64,000 nt of DNA from Ignavibacteriota bacterium (GTDB taxonomy: Bacteria; Bacteroidota; Ignavibacteria; UBA10030; UBA6906): NCBI GenBank assembly GCA_016707525.1, contig JADJHP010000001.1, positions 186,001-250,000 of the forward strand, given 5' to 3'. The position numbers were made by a program, and so were the translations under genes. Positions within the stretch are counted from its first letter, which is position 1. Every line of letters begins with the position of its first letter. Below the pieces are notes generated by a model. The model had not been told where the DNA came from, searched no databases, and saw only the letters and a program-made list of their open reading frames with translations. Positions 50,085-58,822 of the stretch are shown here, piece by piece.

Positions 50085-51170
50085 ATGCCATTGACCATCA
50101 AGAGCGCTGCAGAAACCCAGTTCGACCTCCTCGCCCTCGGCGAATGCATGATCCGCCTGAGTCCGCCGGGACATCAGCGCATCGAACTGACACCGGTCCT
50201 GGAAGTGTATGCGGGCGGTGGGGAGTATAACGTCGCCTACGCGCTCTCACGGTACGGCCTGCGCACAGGATGGGTCTCGGCGCTCGTGGACAATCCGCTG
50301 GGGCACATCATCAAGAACCATGCACGCACCAGCGGCATGGACATCAGCGAGGTGCTGTGGGTGCCGTATGATGGGGTCGGGCGGTCAGACCGGGTGGGAC
50401 TCAATTTCACCGAGGTTGGGATCGGTGTACGTGCGAGCGTCACGCTCTACGACCGCGGCCATACGGCGGTGGCGCATATGAAGCCGGGCGACGTGGACTG
50501 GAAGCGGATCTTCACGCAGCGCGGGGTGCGGTGGTTCCACACCGGGGGGATCTATACCGCGCTGAGCGACTCCTGTGCTGATGCCGTGCTGGAGGCGATG
50601 AAGGCTGCCCATGAGGCGGGAACGATCGTGAGTTACGATCTGAACTTCCGGAGCAAACTCTGGCCGAGCAAGAAGGCGATCGAGGTGACGAAGAAACTGG
50701 TGCCGTACATCGACGTGCTCATCGGCAATGAAGAGGACTTCCAGAAGGTCCTGGGCTTCGATGTGGAAGGAACGGACGAGAGTCTGAAGTCGCTCCCGGT
50801 CGAAGGCTACAAGAAGATGGTCGAACGCGTGGTGAAGACCTATCCGCACATCAAGGCGGTGGGGACGACCCTGCGCGAAGTGGTGTCGGGGCTCGTGAAC
50901 AACTGGTCCGCGATCATGTATTATGATGGGACCTTCTACAGTTCGCGCCAGTATGAACATCTGGAGATCGAGGACCGGGTCGGGGGCGGGGACGGGTTTT
51001 GCTCCGGGTTCGTGTACGGTTTGTTGCACGGCATGACGCCGCAGGAGTGCATCGAGATGGGGGCTGCGCACGGTGCGTTGCTCCAGAGCACACGCGGCGA
51101 CACGAGCATGGTGACGATGGAAGAGATCAAGCATGTGATGAAGGGTGGGAGCGCGCGGATCAAAAGATAA
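50085..51170 (+). CDS. kdgK: 2-keto-3-deoxygluconate kinase (PfkB family)
   Basis: 361-residue ribokinase-family sugar kinase. It has LALGECMIRLSPPG and the AGGGEYNVAYALSRYGL substrate motif at the N-terminus, SYDLNFRSKLW in the middle and GGGDGFCSGFVYGLLHG with the catalytic Asp at the end. It matches KDG kinases that phosphorylate 2-keto-3-deoxygluconate to KDPG, the substrate of the aldolase encoded 70 bases upstream. Together they complete the lower branch of uronic-acid catabolism. Longer than average (about 310-340), with a short charged tail. Confidence 0.88.
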   Translation: MPLTIKSAAETQFDLLALGECMIRLSPPGHQRIELTPVLEVYAGGGEYNVAYALSRYGLRTGWVSALVDNPLGHIIKNHARTSGMDISEVLWVPYDGVGRSDRVGLNFTEVGIGVRASVTLYDRGHTAVAHMKPGDVDWKRIFTQRGVRWFHTGGIYTALSDSCADAVLEAMKAAHEAGTIVSYDLNFRSKLWPSKKAIEVTKKLVPYIDVLIGNEEDFQKVLGFDVEGTDESLKSLPVEGYKKMVERVVKTYPHIKAVGTTLREVVSGLVNNWSAIMYYDGTFYSSRQYEHLEIEDRVGGGDGFCSGFVYGLLHGMTPQECIEMGAAHGALLQSTRGDTSMVTMEEIKHVMKGGSARIKR

Positions 51171-51180
51171 GAGCTCAATG

Positions 51181-51248
51181 GAAGATCGAGGATCGAAGAT
51201 TGAAGATCGAGGATAGAGGAACGAGGATCGAGAAGTGAGGAGTGAAGA
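51181..51248. repeat. imperfect GA-rich short tandem repeats
   Basis: About 68 bases made of variants of GAAGATCGAGGATCGAAGATT and shorter GAGGAACGAG units between kdgK and lysS. They have no open reading frame of note. The remainder of the 194-base gap (to 51364) holds a candidate lysS promoter. Confidence 0.7.
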
Positions 51249-51293
51249 CCGGTGTGCGGGGAGCGGCGACGAAGGGCGGGCACGCCGTATTTG

Positions 51294-51324
51294 TTGATTC
51301 TCTGGCGGTTTCTCGGTATCATAT
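51294..51324 (+). promoter_or_regulatory. candidate promoter for lysS (TTG-N20-TATCATAT)
   Basis: TTG at 51294-51296, 20 bases, TATCATAT at 51317-51324. It is weaker than the others, because the TT of TAnnTT is AT. The leader to the GTG start would be about 35 bases. Confidence 0.35.
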
Positions 51325-51364
51325 TTCTTACCACATTGACACACGTATCGACCTGGAGAGCTGA

Positions 51365-52879
51365 GTGACAACCCCGTTGCCTGAACAGGAAGACCTGAAT
51401 GCCCTGATGACGCGCCGCCGCGAAGAATTGCAGGAATTGCTGCAGCGCGGCGTGAACCCGTATCCGTACTCGTTCGACCGCACGGCGTTGTCCGGCGGGA
51501 TCAAGTCCGGATTCACGGATGACGCTCCGCCGCGCGATGTGGCCGTTGCCGGCCGCATCATGTCCCTCCGCAGGATGGGGAAGGCATCGTTCTGCCACAT
51601 TGAAGATCCCGAGGGCCGTATCCAGATCTACCTCAAGAAGGACGATCTCGGGGAAGCGTATGATACCTTCCGGCTCATGGATATCGGCGATATCATCGGT
51701 GTGCAGGGGTTCGTGTTCAAGACGCGCACCGGCGAGGTGTCCATCCATGCGCGATCCTTCGAACTGCTTGCCAAGTCGCTGCGCCCCATCCCCACGCCGA
51801 AAGAAGTGGTGGATGAACAGGGGAACAAGACCGTCTACGACGGCTTCGCGGACAAGGAGATGCGGTACCGGCAGCGGTATGTGGACCTGATCGTGAACCC
51901 GGACGTCCGGGACGTGTTCATCAAGCGCGCACGCATCGTCTCCGCGGTGCGCCGGTTCCTGGACGGGCAGGGGTTCCTCGAGGTGGAGACCCCGATCTTG
52001 CAGCCGCAGTACGGCGGCGCGTTCGCGCGGCCCTTCATCACGCATCATAACGCGCTGGACATCGAACTGTACCTGCGCATCGCCGATGAGCTCTACCTGA
52101 AGCGCCTCATCGTGGGCGGGTTCGACGGGGTGTATGAGATCTCCAAGGACTTCCGGAACGAGGGGATGGACAAGTCGCACAACCCCGAATTCACGATGCT
52201 GGAAGTGTACGTCCCGTACCGGGATTATATCTGGATGATGGGCATGGTCGAGTCCATGATGGCCGAGGTGGCCCGCGCCGTGAACGGCTCGCTGAAGGTC
52301 ACCATCGGCGGGACCGAGATCGATTTCACCCCTCCATGGAAGCGCCTCACGATGGCCGGGGCCATCAAGACGTATACCGACGTGGACATCACCGGGATGT
52401 CGGAAGCTGACCTGCGCGCAACGGCGAAGCGGCTCCATGTGGAGGTGGCTCCGGCGGATGGGTTCGGGCGGATCATCGATGAGATCTTCAGCGAGAAGGT
52501 GGAACACCACCTCATCCAGCCCACGTTCATCACCGACTATCCGGTCGAGATGTCGCCGCTGGCGAAGCGCCACCGGAGTGCGCCGGGGCTGGTGGAACGT
52601 TTTGAAGCCATCTGCAACGGACATGAGATCTGCAATGCGTTCAGCGAATTGAATGATCCGCTCGATCAGCGGGCACGGTTCGAGGAACAGATGAAGGCGC
52701 GTGCGCGCGGGGAAGAGGAGGTCCAGCCGCTGGATGAGGATTTCCTGCGCGCTCTGGAATACGGCATGCCTCCCACGGCGGGGCTCGGGATCGGCATTGA
52801 CCGCATCACGATGCTCCTCACCGGACAGGAATCCATACGCGATGTGATCCTCTTCCCCCAGATGAAACCTGAGCGGTGA
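51365..52879 (+). CDS. lysS: lysyl-tRNA synthetase, class II
   Basis: 504 residues, starting at GTG with TGGAG about 8 bases upstream. The OB-fold anticodon domain has AGRIMSLRRMGKASFCHIED. The class II core has motif 1 near FLEVETPILQPQYGG, motif 2 near YEISKDFRNEGMD and motif 3 GLGIGIDRITMLLTG. The length and domain order are normal for bacterial LysRS. Confidence 0.97.
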   Translation: MTTPLPEQEDLNALMTRRREELQELLQRGVNPYPYSFDRTALSGGIKSGFTDDAPPRDVAVAGRIMSLRRMGKASFCHIEDPEGRIQIYLKKDDLGEAYDTFRLMDIGDIIGVQGFVFKTRTGEVSIHARSFELLAKSLRPIPTPKEVVDEQGNKTVYDGFADKEMRYRQRYVDLIVNPDVRDVFIKRARIVSAVRRFLDGQGFLEVETPILQPQYGGAFARPFITHHNALDIELYLRIADELYLKRLIVGGFDGVYEISKDFRNEGMDKSHNPEFTMLEVYVPYRDYIWMMGMVESMMAEVARAVNGSLKVTIGGTEIDFTPPWKRLTMAGAIKTYTDVDITGMSEADLRATAKRLHVEVAPADGFGRIIDEIFSEKVEHHLIQPTFITDYPVEMSPLAKRHRSAPGLVERFEAICNGHEICNAFSELNDPLDQRARFEEQMKARARGEEEVQPLDEDFLRALEYGMPPTAGLGIGIDRITMLLTGQESIRDVILFPQMKPER

Positions 52880-52922
52880 GATCCCGTCGCTTCCCATCAT
52901 TCCCTACGCCTGGTTGACAGCC

Positions 52923-55055
52923 ATGGATCCCCTGAACTTTGTCTACGCGATACATAACCACCAGCCGGTCGGCAATTTCGATTCGGTGTTCGAGGAGGCG
53001 TACGCGCATGCCTATCGCCCGTTCCTCGATGTGTTACACCGGCATCCGGGGGTGAGATCGACCCAGCACTGGACGGGCATCCTGCTGGAATGGATCGAGA
53101 AGCATCATCCGGACTGCATCGAGCTGTTGCGGGACCTGGTGCAACGCGGGCAGGTCGAGCTTCTGACCGGGGCGTACTACGAAGCGATCCTCGCGGTGAT
53201 CCCCGAGAAGGACCGCATCGGACAGATCCTCAAGCTCACGGACACCATCCACCGCCTGTTCGATGTGCATCCCCGCGGCATGTGGCTCGCGGAGAGGGTG
53301 TGGGAGCCGCATCTCGTCTCCTCGCTCGTCCATGCCGATGTCGAATTCGTCATGCTCGATGACCTTCATTTCCGTCATGCCGGAGTGCCGGCGGACCGGT
53401 TGGCCGGGTACTACATGACCGAGGAGCTGGGCGCGCAGCTGAAGGTGCTGCCGATGGACAAGACCCTCCGGTACACCATTCCGTTCCGGGATACCGCCGA
53501 TACCATGGATCATCTCCGGACCACCGCTGCTCTTCATCCGGGCGGACTCATCGTTCATGCCGATGATGGCGAGAAGTTCGGTGTATGGCCACGCACCTAT
53601 GCTCACGTCTACGAGGAAGGCTGGCTGGAGCGGTTCTATGCTGCGCTCGAGGCTCCAGACGCCCCCGTGAAGATGATGCATGCCGGGGAGGTGATCGATG
53701 CCACGGAGCCGCAGGGGATCGTGTACCTGCCCACGGACAGTTACGTGGAGATGACCCTGTGGGCCCTTCCATCCCATGATCAGGTGAGTTTTGACCGCTT
53801 TGAGAAGAGGGTGGTCGATGCCGACCTCATCCCCGGGCACGAACACCACATCCGGGGTGGATTCTGGAGGAATTTCCTTGCGAAATATCCCGAAGCGAAT
53901 CACATGCACAAGAAGATGCTGAGGGTATCCCGGAGGATGGCTTCGCTCGATCGGGAGCACGCTGTTCCCGGAGCGGTTCGGGATCACGTCTGGGCGGCCC
54001 AGTGCAACGATCCCTACTGGCATGGCCTCTTCGGCGGGTTGTATCTCCCGGCCCTTCGCTTCAATATATATAGAAACCTCGTCGAGGCGGAACATGGTCT
54101 CGATGCCTTGCAGAAGTTCAACGACATCGTTGTGGAAGAAACGGACTTCGATGGAGATGGATCGAACGAACTTGTTGTAGAGACGCGAGTTAACGACTAC
54201 TGCTTCAAGCCTTCTCTCGGCGGCTGTCTCGTGGAATGGAGCTACAAGCCGGGCAGGGTGAATCTGCTGGATGTGCTCAGCCGTCGTGAGGAAGGGACCC
54301 ATAGGAGGCTGCGCGAGGCCGGTCAGGGAGAGGGTTCCCGGGGCGGGTGGGATGAACTGCTCTCGAAAGAGCCGGATCTCCTTTCGCGGCTCTTTTTTGA
54401 CTGGTACAGGCATGCGAGTTTTCTGGACCACATTTTCGGTACGGGAGTGACCCTGGAGAGGTTCCAGCATGCAGGGTATGAAGAATGGGGCGATTTTGTG
54501 AATCAGCCCTACCGGAGCACGGTGACCACCGAAGGGGAGCATGTTGTGCTCACCCTTCAGCGGGAGGGTGGGATCTGGCGGAATGGGACCAGACACGGGT
54601 TGTGCATCACCAAAACATTCAGGATCAGTCCACCGGACGGGTCCATGACCTGTGACTACGTGCTGGAGAACCGCGAGGTGGCCCCAGTTGAGTTTCGATT
54701 CGGGGTTGAATTGGTCGCCGGGGGGATGGCAGGGAGTGCCCCAGACCGTTATTATCTCATCGATGGCAAGAAGCCGGCAGATGGCCTCCTCCAGAGTGTT
54801 GGCATCGAGAAGGATGTTGCGGGTTTCGGGGTGCGCGATGAATGGATGGGTGTGAAGGTAGCGTACACCCTCGACAGGAACGCTGAACTCTGGCGCTTCC
54901 CCCTGGAGACCGTTTCCCTGTCGGAATCGGGCTTTGAGCGGCTCTATCAGGGATCGGTCATGGTTCCATCGTGGAATATCTCCCTGTCCGGGAAGGACAG
55001 CGGAGGTGGGGAGCGCTGGACAATGCGGATCACGATGTCTGCGGAGCACCGATGA
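52923..55055 (+). CDS. GH57 glycosidase, 4-alpha-glucanotransferase/alpha-amylase type
   Basis: 710 residues. The GH57 barrel has NFVYAIHNHQPVGNF at the start, the nucleophile Glu124 in WLAERVWEPH and the acid/base Asp214 in HADDGEKFGVWP, positions that match the Thermococcus litoralis glucanotransferase. The C-terminal ~300 residues are the beta-rich DUF1925/DUF1926-type region of that subgroup. There is no signal peptide, so it acts inside the cell on glycogen or maltodextrin. The ATG at 52923 is preferred to an upstream TTG. It overlaps the glycosyltransferase gene by 4 bases. Confidence 0.92.
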   Translation: MDPLNFVYAIHNHQPVGNFDSVFEEAYAHAYRPFLDVLHRHPGVRSTQHWTGILLEWIEKHHPDCIELLRDLVQRGQVELLTGAYYEAILAVIPEKDRIGQILKLTDTIHRLFDVHPRGMWLAERVWEPHLVSSLVHADVEFVMLDDLHFRHAGVPADRLAGYYMTEELGAQLKVLPMDKTLRYTIPFRDTADTMDHLRTTAALHPGGLIVHADDGEKFGVWPRTYAHVYEEGWLERFYAALEAPDAPVKMMHAGEVIDATEPQGIVYLPTDSYVEMTLWALPSHDQVSFDRFEKRVVDADLIPGHEHHIRGGFWRNFLAKYPEANHMHKKMLRVSRRMASLDREHAVPGAVRDHVWAAQCNDPYWHGLFGGLYLPALRFNIYRNLVEAEHGLDALQKFNDIVVEETDFDGDGSNELVVETRVNDYCFKPSLGGCLVEWSYKPGRVNLLDVLSRREEGTHRRLREAGQGEGSRGGWDELLSKEPDLLSRLFFDWYRHASFLDHIFGTGVTLERFQHAGYEEWGDFVNQPYRSTVTTEGEHVVLTLQREGGIWRNGTRHGLCITKTFRISPPDGSMTCDYVLENREVAPVEFRFGVELVAGGMAGSAPDRYYLIDGKKPADGLLQSVGIEKDVAGFGVRDEWMGVKVAYTLDRNAELWRFPLETVSLSESGFERLYQGSVMVPSWNISLSGKDSGGGERWTMRITMSAEHR

Positions 55056-55792
55056 AGGATGTGGGTGTGCGGTTCAGTGTCATCGTCCCCGCGGTGAACG
55101 AGGAAAAGCTGATCGAGCGGATGCTCCGGCAATTCACTCCGGAGATCGTCTCCCGGTATTCTGTGGAGATCATCGTGAGCGATGGCGGGAGTACGGACCG
55201 GACCCTGGCGATCGCGGGCTCCTATGCCCACCGGGTGGTCCGGAATGAGCCGTACGTCAAACAGACCATCTCCATGGGGAGGAATGCGGGGGCACAGGCG
55301 GCGCAGGGGGAGGTCTTCATTTTCCTGAATGCCGACACGCTCCTGCAGGACCCCGACTATTTCTTCAGGAGGATCGGGGAGGAGCTTCCGGTGAAGGATA
55401 TCGTCGCGCTGACGAGCAGTGTGCTCGTCTACCCTGAGGAGGAGCGGCGGATCGACCGGTGGTACCACGGATTCTACAACTGGTTCTTTTATATGATGAA
55501 CCAGGTGGGTATGGGGATGGGGAGGGGGGAATGCCATGTGATCAGGAGAGAGACATTTGAAGCTCTTCATGGGTATGCATCCCGGATCGCAGCTGGCGAG
55601 GATTATGATATGTTCCGGCGGCTTGAGAGCCAGGGCCGGATCAAGTTCCTCCGTGACGTCGTCGTCTACGAATCACCCCGCAGATATCGCCGCTATGGCT
55701 ACGCGTATGTGACCGCATCGTGGTTCCTCAATTTCCTCTCGGTATTCTTCCTCCGGAGGTCGATATTGAGCGAATGGAAGCCCATTCGCTGA
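55052..55792 (+). CDS. glycosyltransferase family 2
   Basis: 246 residues. The GT-A fold has FSVIVPAVNEEKLIERML, IIVSDGGSTDRT and the metal-binding LNADTLL (DxD-like). GRGECHVIRRETFEALHGY and AAGEDYDMFRRL mark the acceptor side. A hydrophobic C-terminal stretch (ASWFLNFLSVFFLRRS) may contact the membrane. Donor and acceptor are unknown. It is coupled to the GH57 gene. Confidence 0.88.
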   Translation: MKDVGVRFSVIVPAVNEEKLIERMLRQFTPEIVSRYSVEIIVSDGGSTDRTLAIAGSYAHRVVRNEPYVKQTISMGRNAGAQAAQGEVFIFLNADTLLQDPDYFFRRIGEELPVKDIVALTSSVLVYPEEERRIDRWYHGFYNWFFYMMNQVGMGMGRGECHVIRRETFEALHGYASRIAAGEDYDMFRRLESQGRIKFLRDVVVYESPRRYRRYGYAYVTASWFLNFLSVFFLRRSILSEWKPIR

Positions 55793-55795
55793 AGT

Positions 55796-55826
55796 TTGAC
55801 TTTGAGGGGGAAAATGGATAACATTC
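55796..55826 (+). promoter_or_regulatory. candidate promoter for the S41 protease operon
   Basis: TTG at 55796-55798, 20 bases, TAACATTC at 55819-55826, about 42 bases before the ATG at 55869. The second half of the -7 element is imperfect. Confidence 0.35.
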
Positions 55827-55868
55827 CCACGGGTACGTCTATAAATGTGCAGAACAGGGAGCACGGGA

Positions 55869-57485
55869 ATGCGCAAGCGCTTTTCGTTGGTGACGGTGGG
55901 TGTGTTGGTGGTCCTCAGCATGTTGGCCGGGGCCCAGTTGAACGATCTGTTCTCGGGAGACAGCCTCCTCCCGCAGGTCTCGAAGTTCTCCGACGTCCTC
56001 AGCATCACCTATAAGTACTATGTCGATGACGTCGACACGCAGAAGCTCACCGAGTCGGCGGTCAACGGGCTCCTCGGACAGCTCGACCCCCATTCCGTCT
56101 ACATCCCGGCATCCGCGATGGCGAGGGTCACCGAGGATTTTCAGGGGAGCTTTGAGGGTATCGGCGTCGAGTATCAGGTGCTCAACGACACCTTGCTGGT
56201 GGTGGCGCCGATCGTTGGCGGGCCGAGCGAGGCACTCGGCATCATGGCTGGCGACAAGATCGTGAAGATCAATGACTCGACCGCGGTCGGGATCACGCAG
56301 GAAGGTGTGCAGAAGCGGCTGCGCGGGCCGAAGGGGACAAAGGTCACCGTATCGATCGTTCGATCCGGCCTGAAGGATCCGTTGGAGTTCGAGATCACGC
56401 GCGACAAGATCCCGATCTATACCGTGGACGCGTCCTTCCTGGTGGAGCCCGGCGTGGGGTACATCAATGTGAACCGTTTCGCTGCCACCACGCACGAGGA
56501 GTTCTTTACCGCAGTGTCCAACCTGCGCGATCAGGGAGTGAAGAGGCTGATCCTCGATCTCCGCAGCAATGCCGGCGGGTATCTGGAGCAGGCGTTCCGG
56601 ATGGTGGATGAGTTCTTGCCGGGCGGGAAGAAGATCGTGTACACCAAGGGCCGCCGCACGGAGTTCGATGACGAGTTCCTGTCGACCGGGTCCGGGAAGT
56701 TCCAGAACCTCACTGTCATCATTCTTGTCAACAACGGCTCGGCCTCGGCGAGCGAGATCGTTGCCGGTGCTGTGCAGGATTGGGACCGCGGTCTGATCGT
56801 CGGGGAGACCTCCTTCGGGAAGGGTCTCGTGCAGCGCCAATTCGAATTGAAGGACGGTTCGGCGTTCCGCCTGACCACGGCCCGGTACTATACGCCCAGC
56901 GGGCGCCTGATCCAGCGGCCGTACGGTGATGACAAGGCGAAGTATCAGCGTGAGGCGTTCGAGCGTGAGGAGACCGAGGGGGAGAACCTCGAGCATGTGG
57001 CGGAGAAGGACTCGACGCGGCCGAAGTACAAGACCATGGGTGGACGCATCGTGTACGGCGGTGGTGGCATCACGCCGGACTACATCGTCAAGTCGGACCG
57101 CCTGAACAGTTACACCGCCCAGTTGCGTGCGAAGCAGGTGTTCTTCCAGATCGCCGACAGGATCATGGACCGCCGTGGGGTGGAGATCCGTGCGGCCTAT
57201 GGCAAGGACGTCGAGAGGTTCGTGAAGGATTTCGTGGTGGACGAAGCGACGGTCGGCGAGATCATCGCGCTCGGTGTGCAGAAGGGTGTCGCGGAGAACA
57301 AGGAATCGATGGAGCAGGACCGGCGGTACATCGTGGGGTACACGAAGGCCTATATGGCGCGCGCGATGTGGGGGAACGAAGGGTATGCGCGCGTGATGCT
57401 GCAGGAGGATTCACAATTCAAGAAGGCCGTGTCGCTGCTGCCGGAGGCCGAAAAGATCGCCCGAACATTGACGAGTCTGAAGTAG
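55869..57485 (+). CDS. S41-family C-terminal processing peptidase (CtpA-like)
   Basis: 538 residues. An N-terminal hydrophobic signal or anchor (LVTVGVLVVLSMLAGA) leads to a PDZ domain (about 85-170; VVAPIVGGPSEALGIMAGDKIVKIN). The S41 protease domain follows, with the catalytic Ser in NNGSASASEIVAG and the Lys in TSFGKGLVQ. It acts in the periplasm on C-terminal tails of proteins. AGGGAG lies about 7 bases before the ATG. Its stop overlaps the DUF3108 gene. Confidence 0.92.
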   Translation: MRKRFSLVTVGVLVVLSMLAGAQLNDLFSGDSLLPQVSKFSDVLSITYKYYVDDVDTQKLTESAVNGLLGQLDPHSVYIPASAMARVTEDFQGSFEGIGVEYQVLNDTLLVVAPIVGGPSEALGIMAGDKIVKINDSTAVGITQEGVQKRLRGPKGTKVTVSIVRSGLKDPLEFEITRDKIPIYTVDASFLVEPGVGYINVNRFAATTHEEFFTAVSNLRDQGVKRLILDLRSNAGGYLEQAFRMVDEFLPGGKKIVYTKGRRTEFDDEFLSTGSGKFQNLTVIILVNNGSASASEIVAGAVQDWDRGLIVGETSFGKGLVQRQFELKDGSAFRLTTARYYTPSGRLIQRPYGDDKAKYQREAFEREETEGENLEHVAEKDSTRPKYKTMGGRIVYGGGGITPDYIVKSDRLNSYTAQLRAKQVFFQIADRIMDRRGVEIRAAYGKDVERFVKDFVVDEATVGEIIALGVQKGVAENKESMEQDRRYIVGYTKAYMARAMWGNEGYARVMLQEDSQFKKAVSLLPEAEKIARTLTSLK

Positions 57486-58303
57486 TGAAGCTCACAACAC
57501 GTCGGGGAGGCTGGGTCCTCCCCGTTCTGTTCCTGTTCGCTGGAACGCCGGCCATGGCCCAGTCGCCGGCACACACCGATCCTCCCTCGCACGTCCTCAT
57601 GGAGGGCGAGGAACTCACGTACAACGTCCGCTACGCGTTCCTGGACCTCGGTCAGATCCGCATCAAGACGATCGCGCGAGAACGCAAGCCCGGGATGACG
57701 ACGTTCTCGGGTATCGCGTACATCGACTCCTACAAGAATGTCCCTCTTGTCGATTTGCATGCGATCTTTCAGAGCAAGATCGATTCCACGGTCTTCTCCC
57801 GCGGGTTCACCGGGAAGATGAAACAGGACGATGTCTGGGACTTCTCCCGGTATACGTTCGACTATGATCGCCGGATGGTGGCGATGGAGATGGGGCAGAA
57901 GGACACGGTGATCGCCCGGCGTGAAACGTTGTGGGTCGATGGCACCTGTCAGGATGGTTTGTCGCTCTTCTTCTACGCGCGGCAGCATCTCTTCGCCGGG
58001 CGGGATATGAACGTGCCGGCGATCGTCACCGAGAAGAAAGTGAACACGTTCATCCGATTCGACAAGCGCCGGGACGATGTGGAGGTCGATGCGGTCGACT
58101 ATCCCATCGATGTGGTGGGATTTGAAGGGAACGCGGAGTTCGTCGGGATCTTCGGCCTGACCGGGGGATTTGATGGATGGTTCTCCAATGACGAGGCACG
58201 CGTACCGATCGTCGCCCACATGAAGGTGATCCTCGGGAGCGTTACCCTCGAACTCATGTCGTGGAAGCGTCCCGGCTGGGCGCCGCCCCGTGCCACCAAC
58301 TGA
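57485..58303 (+). CDS. secreted DUF3108 protein
   Basis: 272 residues, from a GTG that overlaps the protease stop by one base. It has a signal peptide (cleavage near AMAQ). The rest matches DUF3108 (GEELTYNVRYAFLDLGQIRI, FDKRRDDVEVDAVDYPIDV, DEARVPIVAHMKVILGSVTLEL), a beta-rich periplasmic family of unknown function. It is probably co-transcribed with the CtpA-like protease and the gamma-carbonic-anhydrase gene. Confidence 0.85.
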   Translation: MKLTTRRGGWVLPVLFLFAGTPAMAQSPAHTDPPSHVLMEGEELTYNVRYAFLDLGQIRIKTIARERKPGMTTFSGIAYIDSYKNVPLVDLHAIFQSKIDSTVFSRGFTGKMKQDDVWDFSRYTFDYDRRMVAMEMGQKDTVIARRETLWVDGTCQDGLSLFFYARQHLFAGRDMNVPAIVTEKKVNTFIRFDKRRDDVEVDAVDYPIDVVGFEGNAEFVGIFGLTGGFDGWFSNDEARVPIVAHMKVILGSVTLELMSWKRPGWAPPRATN

Positions 58304-58312
58304 GCAGGTGCC

Positions 58313-58822
58313 ATGCACATCATCACCCATCACGGCGTCACCCCGCGCATCCACCCGTCGGTGTTCGTGGCAGCGGGCGCCTGTGTGATCGGTGAGGTGG
58401 AGGTCGGCGAGGATGCCAGCATCTGGTTCAACAGTGTGTTGCGTGGTGACATCAACGCTGTCAGGATCGGCGCCCGGACGAATGTCCAGGACGGCTGCAT
58501 CCTGCACGTGACGGCGCAGTATCCGGTGGAGATCGCGGAGGATGTGACCCTCGGCCATCAGGCCATGATCCACGGCTGCAGGATCGGCCGGGGAACCCTT
58601 ATTGGCATGAACGCTGTTGTGCTTGACGATGCACAGGTGGGCGAACAGGCGCTCGTCGCAGCCGGGTCCGTCGTGAAGGAACATTTCGTTGTCCCGGATG
58701 GCATGCTCGTCGCGGGCGTGCCGGCGAAGATCATCCGGCCCCTGACGGATGATGAAAAGCGCGCCCTGCAGGATTCGGCTGACAGATACGTGCGGTATGC
58801 GCGGAGCTATGACCGGCCATGA
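58313..58822 (+). CDS. gamma-class carbonic anhydrase-like protein
   Basis: 169-residue left-handed beta-helix protein with hexapeptide repeats. The three zinc histidines are in place: His65 (ILHVTAQ), His82 (TLGHQ) and His87 (MIHGC). The N-terminal FVAAGACVIGEVEVGEDASIWF pattern is typical of the YrdA/PaaY group. It could be a carbonic anhydrase or a metal-dependent relative. It overlaps the metallo-hydrolase gene by 4 bases. Confidence 0.92.
   Translation: MHIITHHGVTPRIHPSVFVAAGACVIGEVEVGEDASIWFNSVLRGDINAVRIGARTNVQDGCILHVTAQYPVEIAEDVTLGHQAMIHGCRIGRGTLIGMNAVVLDDAQVGEQALVAAGSVVKEHFVVPDGMLVAGVPAKIIRPLTDDEKRALQDSADRYVRYARSYDRP

Noticed and set aside
53034..55049. 671-codon open frame antisense to the GH57 gene
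   Set aside because: The plus-strand GH57 protein has both catalytic residues in place; the antisense frame is a codon-bias shadow.
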